From: Syntrophomonadaceae bacterium
Lineage (GTDB): Bacteria > Bacillota > Dethiobacteria > DTU022
Reading direction: 5' to 3'
Assembly (NCBI GenBank): GCA_003567725.1
Contig: PWYU01000057.1
Location: 1 to 64,000, forward strand
Length of the DNA: 64,000 nucleotides
Shown here: one piece after another, positions 1 through 8,868 of the stretch
Position numbering within the stretch: position 1 is the first letter of the stretch
Layout: every line of letters begins with the position of its first letter
Made by a program: the position numbers and the translations under genes
Notes under the pieces: model-generated
Told to the model about the DNA's origin: nothing
What the model saw: the letters and a program-made list of their open reading frames with translations, nothing else
Database searches by the model: none

Positions 1-2
1 GC

Positions 3-362
3 CGGGACTTAGATGCGGAAATATATGCCGCCCGGCTGAATGCCGCCGGTTTAGAGGGAGTGGAATTTATACCGGAAGAAAGAAGTGAAGCCGGCGGGGC
101 CAGGCTTGAAATAACCGACTATCACAGTTTCAACCCGGCCCGGACGGGAATTTATATCCTCTCCTATGCTTTTGAACTGGGTGATTTTACGGTACCTAAA
201 AGCAATGATGTAATTGTCATGTTTGATAAAATTATGGGCACCGATAAGATGGGCCTTTACCTGGAACAGGGGCTTGCCCCTGAGGAAATCGAGGAGCGCT
301 TTGCTCCCGCTATCGAAGAGTTTAAAGTAGAGAGGGAGAAGTATCTTTTACCCCGGTATTAA
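3..362 (+). CDS. C-terminal part of a DUF1343/NamZ-like protein, truncated by window start
   Basis: Frame is open from base 3 (RDLDAEIYAARLNAAGLEGVEF...ITDYHSFNPARTGIYILSYAFEL); pattern resembles the C-terminus of DUF1343 proteins. Confidence 0.55.
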   Translation, partial: RDLDAEIYAARLNAAGLEGVEFIPEERSEAGGARLEITDYHSFNPARTGIYILSYAFELGDFTVPKSNDVIVMFDKIMGTDKMGLYLEQGLAPEEIEERFAPAIEEFKVEREKYLLPRY

Positions 363-394
363 TTAAAACAAGCATAAATACTTTAAGCCACTCG

Positions 395-574
395 GACAGT
401 TCCATCGTCTTACCTTCGGCCTGCGCTGCGCTTCGGGACGCTCGAACCGTCCCCATGGCACCGCTTAACTCTTAATCTATCGCTGTAGGACTGGATTTAT
501 GTCCTTGTTGAATGACAACCGTCCCCTGTAGCTTAGCCGGCTATGCCTGAATAATCAACTACTTGGAAGGGTCC
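395..574. repeat. MITE-like repeat family A, degenerate/composite copy
   Basis: GACAGTTCCATCGTCTTACCTTCGGCCT...CTCGAACCGTCCCCATGGCACCG matches 47138-47207; TGTCCTTGTTGAATGACAACCGTCCCCTGTAGCTTAGCCGGCTATGCCTGA matches 39895-39944 and the reverse complement of 47100-47230. Confidence 0.6.
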
Positions 575-623
575 GAACAAGTTTAGATCTTTCTTGTAAA
601 GGCAATTAACTTAAAGGAGCTGA

Positions 624-1562
624 ATGATGGTGTCTGAACAATGGTATGTTGCGAGAAGCGGGGAAAAGCACGGCCCTTTTAGCTGGGAGCAGGTTGCCTA
701 TAACTACCGCGAAGGTAAAATCAGAAATGATGATCTGTTATGGAGCGAGTCTACTGTTGACTGGATTCGTGCTGATCAATTGCAGGCCCTGTCAGGGAAA
801 AGAAGTGAGCCTCAGCAGGCTGGAAGATCCGGGCAGAGCAGTGGTTCTACAAGTCGCGTCGGTCAGAGGGTTTCCGGCTTAAATTATCAAATCCTGGGCT
901 CTGTTATGCCCATGGTTGAGATCAGGTTAAAAAGAGATGAACGGCTTTATGCCCAGAGCGGGGCCATGCAGTGGATGGATCAGAATATTAATATGGAGAC
1001 TGAAATGAAAGGTGGAGTTATCGGGGCTTTGAAGCGACAGGTATCCGGTGAATCCATGTTTGTCCAGTATTTTACGGGTATGGCAGATAGCGCTGTAGTG
1101 GCTTTTGGCCACACTTATCCGGGCAATATTATTCCTGTAGATGTAACAAATGGTCCGATTATCTGCCAGCGCAGGGCTTTTTTGTGTGCCTTTGAAACAG
1201 TGCAGTATGATGTATTTTTTCAGAAGCGGTTAGGAGCCGGTTTTTTTGGTGGAGAAGGTTTTATCATGCAAAAAGTGTCAGGACAGGGGACCGTTTTTTT
1301 AGAAATAGATGGGGAATGCATTGAGAAAGAGCTTGGGCCCGGTGAAAAGATTCGCGTAGAAACCGGTTCTGTGGGAGCCTTTGAAGAAAGCATAGATTTT
1401 AATATTGAGAGAGTAAAGGGTATTAAGAATATGTTCCTCGGTGGAGAAGGGTTGTTTTTAACCACTTTAACCGGACCGGGTAAAATCTGGCTTCAAACCA
1501 TGCCCATCCAAAGCATGTCTGCAGAGCTGTTTCAATACCTGCCCAGCAGCAGGAGCAGTTAA
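624..1562 (+). CDS. GYF_2-domain plus AIM24/TIGR00266-like protein
   Basis: N-term WYVARSGEKHGPFSWEQV...LLWSESTVDWIRADQL (GYF_2 pattern) followed by AIM24-like MVEIRLKRDERLYAQSGAMQWMD; AAGGAG RBS upstream. Confidence 0.7.
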   Translation: MMVSEQWYVARSGEKHGPFSWEQVAYNYREGKIRNDDLLWSESTVDWIRADQLQALSGKRSEPQQAGRSGQSSGSTSRVGQRVSGLNYQILGSVMPMVEIRLKRDERLYAQSGAMQWMDQNINMETEMKGGVIGALKRQVSGESMFVQYFTGMADSAVVAFGHTYPGNIIPVDVTNGPIICQRRAFLCAFETVQYDVFFQKRLGAGFFGGEGFIMQKVSGQGTVFLEIDGECIEKELGPGEKIRVETGSVGAFEESIDFNIERVKGIKNMFLGGEGLFLTTLTGPGKIWLQTMPIQSMSAELFQYLPSSRSS

Positions 1563-1597
1563 TCAAAACCAGTTATGATGGAGGAGAAAGGCAAAAT

Positions 1598-2641
1598 ATG
1601 AATTTAGATCAAATCCTGGCCAGGAACCTGCCGGATCCGCTGTTACGGCTGGCGGTGAGAATGATCCTGCGGGCCAGGATTAAAAACCAGGCTATTGAAA
1701 GCGTTGAGCAAAGACAGGTTTTTAAAGAAGAATTTGTTAAAAGCTTAAAAAAAGGCCCTATCGCCATTCATACCGCAGATGCCAATGTGCAGCATTATGA
1801 ATTGCCGCCTGAATTTTTTAAAGTTGTCCTGGGGAAAATGATGAAATACAGCTGTGGCTACTGGCCGGAAGAGGTTGAAGTATCACAAGCTGCTGAAAGG
1901 CTTGATCAGTCTGAAGAGGAAATGCTAAAGCTGACCTGCAGGCGGGCGAAGCTCTGTGAGGGGCAGAAAATTCTGGATTTGGGCTGTGGCTGGGGCTCAA
2001 TGGCTCTTTACCTGGCCCGCATCTACCCATCTTCTGAAATAATGGCGGTTTCGAATTCAGCTGATCAGATCAACTATATTCGAAGAAAAACTGAAGAAGA
2101 GAGCCTGGGCAATCTTTCAGCCATGAAAGCTGACATCAATGATCTGGCATTACCATCGAAGTTTGACCGGGTGGTGTCGGTGGAAATGTTTGAGCACATG
2201 CGCAACTATGAGGCCTTGTTAGAAAAAGTGGCCGGTTTCCTGAAGCCCAAGGGCAAGCTATTTATTCATATTTTCAGCCATCACACCTATCCTTTCCTTT
2301 ATGAAGACCGGAGCGGCAGGGATTGGATGGCCAGGCATTTTTTCAGCGGTGGAACTATGCCCAGCCAGGATTTATTTCACTATTTCCAGAATAGTTTTGC
2401 CTTAGAAAAGCAGTGGGCTCTTTCCGGGAATCATTACCGCCTGACCCTGGAGGCCTGGCTTAAGAAGATGGACCGGCAAAAAGCACAGATTATGCCGCTC
2501 TTTAAAGCTACTTACGGGCCTGAAGAAGCGGAAAAATGGTGGAATTACTGGCGCCTTTTTTTCCTTGCATGTGCGGAGTTTTTTGCTTTCAATAACGGAA
2601 ATGAATGGTTTATCAGCCATTACCGGTTTACTCGGAGATAA
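1598..2641 (+). CDS. SAM-dependent methyltransferase, cyclopropane-fatty-acyl-phospholipid synthase family
   Basis: KILDLGCGWGSMALYLA motif I, MKYSCGYWPE; GGAGGAG RBS. Confidence 0.8.
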   Translation: MNLDQILARNLPDPLLRLAVRMILRARIKNQAIESVEQRQVFKEEFVKSLKKGPIAIHTADANVQHYELPPEFFKVVLGKMMKYSCGYWPEEVEVSQAAERLDQSEEEMLKLTCRRAKLCEGQKILDLGCGWGSMALYLARIYPSSEIMAVSNSADQINYIRRKTEEESLGNLSAMKADINDLALPSKFDRVVSVEMFEHMRNYEALLEKVAGFLKPKGKLFIHIFSHHTYPFLYEDRSGRDWMARHFFSGGTMPSQDLFHYFQNSFALEKQWALSGNHYRLTLEAWLKKMDRQKAQIMPLFKATYGPEEAEKWWNYWRLFFLACAEFFAFNNGNEWFISHYRFTRR

Positions 2642-2770
2642 GATTACCAAAGGCAAGAAAAAAGCGCTTCTCTATTAAACTTCAGATGGCTGCTGCAGCC
2701 GGGAGTTTTTTGCGCTGATGGGTTATGCTTGATGCTTGCTGGTATTATTTAGAATGGGAGGATTGATGTA

Positions 2771-3634
2771 ATGAAAGTGCTGGCCTTAGCCGATGTGCAC
2801 CAATCAGAGCAGCACTGGGATATGTTAAATAGAGCAGTGCAGGAAGAGAGTCCTGCCCTGGTTTTGATCGCCGGTGATTTACTGCCCAAGTATGAAGGAA
2901 TCCTGGCTCAAGTATCTTTCGTGCCCCGCCTCAGGGAGTATGCCTCCTCCATCAGGGCGAAGGGTGCTGAGCTGATCCTGACTTTAGGCAATGATGACAA
3001 TCAGCTGGTTATCCCGGAGATGGAAAAAGGGGACCGGGAAGGGCTCTGGCATTATATCCCCGACCAGGTCAGGGAAGTTAAGAAGTATGATTTTTGCGGG
3101 TGCCCCTGGGTCAGGGATTACCCCTTTGCTTATAAATACTGGGTGGCTCCGGATAGCCCTGGAGAATTATTTATTGATCCTGTTCAGCTCGGGCCCCCGG
3201 CGATAATCAATGCAGACAATGAAATTGAACAGATTGCAGATCTTAAAGCATATCTGGAAGACAAGCTCTCCGTAACGGATTCGCTTGATAGTATGGCGGA
3301 GCAGGTTAGTGATTTAAAGCGCTCAATCTGGTTGATTCACGATCCGCCAGGCGGCTTTGAGCTGGACCTCTGCGCTACAGGGAACCGGGTCGGAAGCCCT
3401 GCGGTTTACCGTTTTTTAAAAGAAAAACAACCTCTGTTATCCATACACGGTCATATCCATGAAGCGCCCACTTACAATGGCGGGATCTGGACTGTCAAAA
3501 TAGGCAAAACCCGCTGTATCCAGGCCGGCCAGGTAGAAAATGACCTCAGTTATGTAACCTTTGACCTGTTGGAAGGAGAGATAGATAACCTTAAGCATTC
3601 TCTCTATGGTTATCCTGGTGGCGAAGCAAGCTGA
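2771..3634 (+). CDS. Metallophosphoesterase
   Basis: LADVHQSEQHWD, IAGDLLPK, LGNDDN, IHGHIHE calcineurin-like motifs. Confidence 0.8.
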   Translation: MKVLALADVHQSEQHWDMLNRAVQEESPALVLIAGDLLPKYEGILAQVSFVPRLREYASSIRAKGAELILTLGNDDNQLVIPEMEKGDREGLWHYIPDQVREVKKYDFCGCPWVRDYPFAYKYWVAPDSPGELFIDPVQLGPPAIINADNEIEQIADLKAYLEDKLSVTDSLDSMAEQVSDLKRSIWLIHDPPGGFELDLCATGNRVGSPAVYRFLKEKQPLLSIHGHIHEAPTYNGGIWTVKIGKTRCIQAGQVENDLSYVTFDLLEGEIDNLKHSLYGYPGGEAS

Positions 3635-3656
3635 GCGAAGGCTTTTAGTCAATTTC

Positions 3657-5135
3657 TTAAAGTATTTTATTTGTATTAAGTTCTTCTTGCAGATAGCCGA
3701 TAAATTCCTCAGCTTTTTCTAAGGGCGGTTTTGTGACCAGGCTGACTCCAATAAACAGGGTGGTTGAAATAAGAGCACTCCATACTCCGGGCCATAGGCC
3801 CAGGGGATAATACCCGGTATATTGAAAAATAGTTGCGGCGCTTCCCCCAAAGATGCAGCTAACCAGAACGGCTGCTGCGGTGCCCCTTTTCCAGAAAAAA
3901 GCACCAAACAGGGCAGGGACCATAACCAGCAGGCCGGCTGAGGAAGCTACTGAGAGGGCGGCGATTAGATCGAGGCGAAGAGTGGCAAAAACGAGGATCA
4001 CAGCCGTGAATAATGGCACAAAGATCCGGCCCACCATGAGTTCCTTTTTATCATCGACTTTTCTTCCCAGATTTTTAACAACATCACGCGTAATCATGGA
4101 AGATAAGGTTAAAATGATCGAGTTGATGGTAGAAATTGCGGCGGCGCTAATGCCGAGCATTACCAAAAGGGAAATGGCAGAAGGGATTAGATCCAGGCTG
4201 AGCAAAGCCGGGGTGGCTGAGTCTGCTGTTTCAAGGTTCGGTAAGAGCAGCCGGGCGGAAAACCCCCAAAATATGGAGACCAGGGTATAAATAAAGCCAA
4301 AAATGAGGAACCCCATGACCATGATTCGCATCTGTCCCAAGGAACGGGGCATAAAAAGGCGCTGGCTTACCTGGGGGTTGGATAGCGAAAAGAAAAACCA
4401 GGGCAGGGTCAGGCCGACAAAAGCATTGATGTTAAAAAAACCCGGCCCTGGAACAGTTAGCCAGGCTGGATATTCGGTTTCCAGCTGGGCAAACATTGTT
4501 CCAAAACCGCCAAATCCCCGGTAGACTACAAAGAAAACCGAAGCAGTGGCTACTATAAGCATCATAGCGCCCTGTAGTGAGTCAGTCCAGGCTACAGCTC
4601 GCAATCCTCCTGTCCAGGTCCAGTATACAGCAATTAATGCAGCAATAAAGACACCTGCCATAAAGGGTACCGTGCCGCCGGATATACCTTCCAACAGGGC
4701 GCCGATTCCGGTTAACTGGACTGCACTGTAAGGAATGAGAAACAGTATTGATGCGATAGATGTTACAGTAGAGACTGCCCTGCTCCGGTAGCGGTCACCA
4801 AGCAGTTCTGTTGGGGTGAGGTAATTGTATCGCTTCCCTGCCAGCCAGAACCGGGGTCCGAAAAAGGCAACCAGGACCAGTCCCGATAGGTAGATCAGTT
4901 CGAATCCAAGGGCCCCAACTCCGCCGATGTATGTAAAGCCGGCCAGCCCGATTAGCATAAAAGCGCTGTAAGTAGTTGCGCTGTAAGTAAGAGCGGCGAC
5001 GATGCCGCCCAGTGTTCTTCCGGCCAGGAAAAAATCATTAACTCCTGTGCCCATTTTTCGGCGGGCGTAGCGGGCAATGATTGTGCCTACAATAAAATAT
5101 AAGAATAAGGTCAAATAGATGGTGCTAGCGCTCAT
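3657..5135 (-). CDS. Sodium:solute symporter (SSS) family transporter
   Basis: 492 aa multi-TM protein; DFFLAGRTLGGIVAALTYSATTYSAFMLIGLAG typical of SSS family. Confidence 0.85.
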   Translation of the reverse strand: MSASTIYLTLFLYFIVGTIIARYARRKMGTGVNDFFLAGRTLGGIVAALTYSATTYSAFMLIGLAGFTYIGGVGALGFELIYLSGLVLVAFFGPRFWLAGKRYNYLTPTELLGDRYRSRAVSTVTSIASILFLIPYSAVQLTGIGALLEGISGGTVPFMAGVFIAALIAVYWTWTGGLRAVAWTDSLQGAMMLIVATASVFFVVYRGFGGFGTMFAQLETEYPAWLTVPGPGFFNINAFVGLTLPWFFFSLSNPQVSQRLFMPRSLGQMRIMVMGFLIFGFIYTLVSIFWGFSARLLLPNLETADSATPALLSLDLIPSAISLLVMLGISAAAISTINSIILTLSSMITRDVVKNLGRKVDDKKELMVGRIFVPLFTAVILVFATLRLDLIAALSVASSAGLLVMVPALFGAFFWKRGTAAAVLVSCIFGGSAATIFQYTGYYPLGLWPGVWSALISTTLFIGVSLVTKPPLEKAEEFIGYLQEELNTNKIL

Positions 5136-5328
5136 CGAAATTTCTCCACTTTGCAGTTATTAGGCCAAGGCAGATGATTATAATTATGGCAAAGACACTC
5201 CAAAACAAAAAAGCACCGTATAAGCTGGTTAAATCGCTTAGTAGAGGGGTAAAAGGAATAATAAATGATGCCAGGATCATTAAAAGGAAAAGGGCGGTCC
5301 AGAATAACCGCTGTTTTTTTAGTGACAT
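5125..5328 (-). CDS. Small membrane protein preceding the SSS transporter
   Basis: 67 aa, two predicted TM helices, overlaps the start of the downstream symporter gene. Confidence 0.55.
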   Translation of the reverse strand: MSLKKQRLFWTALFLLMILASFIIPFTPLLSDLTSLYGAFLFWSVFAIIIIICLGLITAKWRNFDER

Positions 5329-5702
5329 TTTAATCCCTCGCTTATGTTAAAGTAACTTAAACTATTCTTTTACTATAATATCATGTTACTGGATCCAGGT
5401 GAATGCGGATTAAGATTATACCCATATAGTTAAGTAATATTGATTGATCAGGCTCGGCCTTGCTTAATGTTTAAAACAAAAAGAGCTTAAAAAGTCCGGC
5501 ATTTGTTGGTTTTTAATATCAGCTTTAAGGCGGAAGTGGCAGCTCAGCCTGTTTTACTTTAATCCGGCAGGCCCTTTAATCAACAGCCCGGCAGTGGCTG
5601 AAACATAGATAGTTTAATTCCAGTTGAGGGTTTACAGATCTTTTAAAAGCTGGTTCTGATCGGATTTATCAATTAGCTTATAGAAATCATGAAGAGCGGT
5701 TT

Positions 5703-6295
5703 TCAGTTTATTTCTTCTGCCTGAGTGTTTAGATAAACTGTAGCCACACTGGCCATGATGAAATAAAGAGGGATGATAAAGATCATAGCAAAATAATCAC
5801 TCAACTTACGGGATAAAGGCCTGCCTTTGCTGACCTGCCAGATTTCATTAAAGGATTTTTCGATATTATTTAGAAGCATGGTGATAGTGTAAATCAGGGT
5901 AACCAGCCCGAAAACGGCCAGGGTGCCCCCGTGAATTTCTGCAAGCAGTCTTTCAGTCAGTTCCATTAACCAGTAAAAACTTCTTCCTGCCCGGCCAGGA
6001 TTGACTGGAGCTGCACTTCCAGGTACCTCTCGAGGCCAAAGCCCTGGGCGATGCCAAAGGCCAGGGCTGCCACCGGGACAATACTGAATAATGAATAAAA
6101 GGATAGAGCCGGAGCTCTCAGCATAACCTTATCTTCCTGAATTCCCCTTATAGCTAAAATAAAGACGCGCAGCTGGTTAAGAAGGATGCTTTTGCCGGGA
6201 GAAAGTTTTTCTGAAGGGATACGCCAGATATCGACCATTAAAAAATGAACAATATTTTTTAGCGCATAAATGAGTTCCAGAAAAAATTTCTTCAT
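5703..6295 (-). pseudogene. YihY/RNase BN-like membrane protein, frameshifted and C-terminally truncated
   Basis: Two adjacent ORFs in different frames (MKKFFLELIYALKN...APALSFYSLFSIVPVAALAFGIAQGFG...QEEVFTG* and MELTERLLAEIHGGTLAVFGLVTL...NNIEKSFNEIWQVSKGRPLSRKLSDY) read as consecutive segments of one family. Confidence 0.7.
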
Positions 6296-6641
6296 TTTTA
6301 TTTTTATTGCCCCGCTTTCTGGCTTTTGATGGATCTATTGTAATGGTAAATTTATCATGGCCTTACATATATATCAAGAAAAAGGAGCAGCCTAGCCAGC
6401 TGCCTACTTGCTTAATTAATCAGCCTGTGGCAGGAACAAATGAGGACCATCCGGCGCTGCGAGTTTCAGTGTTGCAGGGCTGCAGCCAACATGAAACCGC
6501 CCAGGAAGAGAAAGACTATCGAATCGACATAGCCGGTAGTTGTTTTTTAAAAATCCATTAACCCGGGTATAGTAATTAGCAGCAATTTGCGGTTTTTTGG
6601 TGAGATTGAGGGTGCTTTGAAGATGATCAGTAATGGGGAAG

Positions 6642-7916
6642 TTATGAATGGTAATCAGTAGAGGCAAGCTGCAGGTTCAAGAAGAATGAAACTACAGCTC
6701 CCAGCAAGGCGCCAAAAGCGGCCAGCAGGAAGGCCAGGGAAAAGGAAGCGGTTAAATCGGCCAGGTAGCCGGCAATGGCCGGCCCTAAAGCCTGGCCGAT
6801 ACCAAAAATCAGGGTGACAAAACCCAGTCCGGCCGGGGCCAACCGGCTCCCGAGGTGATCACCGGCAGTTGCGGCCATGACCCCGGGGATGCTCCAGGCG
6901 GTCAGGCCGAATAAGAAAGAAGAGATTAAATATCCGGTAAAACTAATAGTTTGGGAAAAGATCAAAAAAGAGATGAACTGCAGGGTAAAAATGGCCACAA
7001 AGCCGGTCCGCCGTCCGAAACGATCCGAGAAAATACCCCAAAGCAGACCGCTAAATATACTGAGAACGCCGATTAAAGCCCACAGATTACCGGCAGTGGT
7101 TTCAAGCATGCCTCTTTCGTCAACTAAAAATGAGGCAAAAAAGGTGGAATATATAATATAGGAAAAGCCAAAAAGAAAATATATTACGGCCATATGCCAG
7201 ATAGTCCTGGAGCCGTAAACAAGTGACCACTGCAAGGAAGAGGCTTTTTCGCCACTTTCAGGTTCTTTTTCTCCTCCGACGGGGGGCAGGCCAATTTGGC
7301 CAGGCCGGTTTACCAGGAATCTATAAGCTAAAATAGCAATTACGAAGACCAGTCCGCCGAGTAGATACCAGCCAATCCGCCAGCCAAAGTCACCGTAGTA
7401 GCCAAAAATCCTGGGAAGGATTATACCTACCAGCACCAGGCCGATTCCACTTCCGCCGGACATTAAGCCGGTAGCCATACCTCTTTTGCGCGGAGAAAAC
7501 CAGGATGAAGCCAGCCCCATCATGGGGACATTGCTGCCCCCGCTGCCCAGACCGGTGATCAAGCGCATGAAAAAAGCCAGGGCAAACCCCTGGACAAAAC
7601 CGGTTCCGATCATGGCGATAGCGACCATGAACAGGGAATAGGAGATAACTATTTTGGGGCCGTAACGACTGGCCAGGATTCCTCCGAGCAGGGAAAAGAT
7701 CAGGTAACCGGTCAGGTTGCCGGTGGCCAGTAACCCCATTTCGGTTGAGCTTAGTTCCAGGCTGCGCTGCATAACCGGCAGAATCATGGTATAACCGAAA
7801 CGGGCAAAGCCCAGTGAACCAACGACAATAATGGTTCCAATGCTAATAATCACATACCCGTAATGAATGCCCGGCCCATTTTCTTTGGAAAACAACTTGC
7901 CTATCACTATAATCAC
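6642..7916 (-). CDS. MFS transporter
   Basis: 424 aa, 12-TM pattern, GIFSDRFGRRTGF motif. Confidence 0.85.
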   Translation of the reverse strand: MIIVIGKLFSKENGPGIHYGYVIISIGTIIVVGSLGFARFGYTMILPVMQRSLELSSTEMGLLATGNLTGYLIFSLLGGILASRYGPKIVISYSLFMVAIAMIGTGFVQGFALAFFMRLITGLGSGGSNVPMMGLASSWFSPRKRGMATGLMSGGSGIGLVLVGIILPRIFGYYGDFGWRIGWYLLGGLVFVIAILAYRFLVNRPGQIGLPPVGGEKEPESGEKASSLQWSLVYGSRTIWHMAVIYFLFGFSYIIYSTFFASFLVDERGMLETTAGNLWALIGVLSIFSGLLWGIFSDRFGRRTGFVAIFTLQFISFLIFSQTISFTGYLISSFLFGLTAWSIPGVMAATAGDHLGSRLAPAGLGFVTLIFGIGQALGPAIAGYLADLTASFSLAFLLAAFGALLGAVVSFFLNLQLASTDYHS

Positions 7917-8025
7917 CTATTCCTTCTAGTTTTTTTAAGGCCGGGGACTTGGTTGGTGCTTGAGCAGTATGAACTTTATGCTATTTCGGGATTGTAAGTT
8001 TAATGTTTTGATCTATTCTAGTTAT

Positions 8026-8304
8026 TTATCCGCCGGCCATAAAAATCAGGAAAATCAGCTCATCTCCGTCTTTTACCCTGGCTTCCTTATCTTCAGGCCA
8101 TGAAAGGCGCTTGCCGTTAAGAAAAATTTGATAGGCATAGTCGATGCTTCCATCAGTATAAAACATTTCGTCTTTCAAGCCAGGATATAACCTGATTAGT
8201 TCTTGCATTGTTTTTTCAAAGGTGTTGAAAGATTTGTCCAGGGTAGTTTTTGAGGCGCCGGTAATATCTTTCAACCCTGATTTAAATTCTATTTTGATCG
8301 CCAC
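8026..8304 (-). CDS. MoaD/ThiS-family sulfur-carrier protein
   Basis: 92 aa ubiquitin-like, ends DELIFLIFMAGG with C-terminal GG; linked to AOR. Confidence 0.8.
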   Translation of the reverse strand: MAIKIEFKSGLKDITGASKTTLDKSFNTFEKTMQELIRLYPGLKDEMFYTDGSIDYAYQIFLNGKRLSWPEDKEARVKDGDELIFLIFMAGG

Positions 8305-8387
8305 AGCTAAAACTCCCTTACTTTATCCTGATTATAAAGGTTATTACAAGTTAGGATAATATAGCTATCAAAACTTTACCAGGCTTA

Positions 8388-8855
8388 TCAGGTTACAGAA
8401 GGCCCGGAGAAGAAAGGCTTTTCATGCGCATCTTCCCTGTCTTCATATACGAGAGCTCCGGTGGGGCAGGCTTCAACGCATACCGGCCTGTCCAGGTCCT
8501 GGCATTGATCGCACTTAACAGCCATTTGCTTAACCAGGTTTCTTTTCATGCTGCCGTAAGGGCAGACCATCACACACATCCAGCAGCCTACACAGCGGTC
8601 ATCATTGGTGACAATCCCAGTTTCTTCATCTTTTTCTATGCAGCCAACCATGCAGGCGTCGAGACAGGGAGGTTCGTCACAGTGACGGCAAAGTTCCTGA
8701 TATTCGTAGCGTTCATAAAGGTTCTGGCGGATGCCGATCCTTCCCTGGCGCGGGTTTGCCACTCCTTCATGGGCCATGGCACAGGCGTTGGCGCAAATCC
8801 GGCACCCGATGCATAGCGCGGGGCGGCAGTAGATTTGTTTTTGTTTTACGGCCAT
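8388..8855 (-). CDS. 4x[4Fe-4S] ferredoxin-type electron transfer subunit (AorA/HycB-like)
   Basis: CIGCRICANAC, CRHCDEPPCLDAC, CVGCWMCVMVCPYG, CDQCQDLDRPVCVEACP clusters; directly downstream of AOR gene. Confidence 0.85.
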   Translation of the reverse strand: MAVKQKQIYCRPALCIGCRICANACAMAHEGVANPRQGRIGIRQNLYERYEYQELCRHCDEPPCLDACMVGCIEKDEETGIVTNDDRCVGCWMCVMVCPYGSMKRNLVKQMAVKCDQCQDLDRPVCVEACPTGALVYEDREDAHEKPFFSGPSVT

Positions 8856-8868
8856 TTTCTCAATCCCC

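Noticed and set aside
3853-4731. Series of plus-strand ORFs (3853-4290, 4303-4524, 4546-4731) opposite the SSS symporter
   Set aside because: Antisense shadow ORFs with low-complexity basic composition over a clear minus-strand transporter gene.
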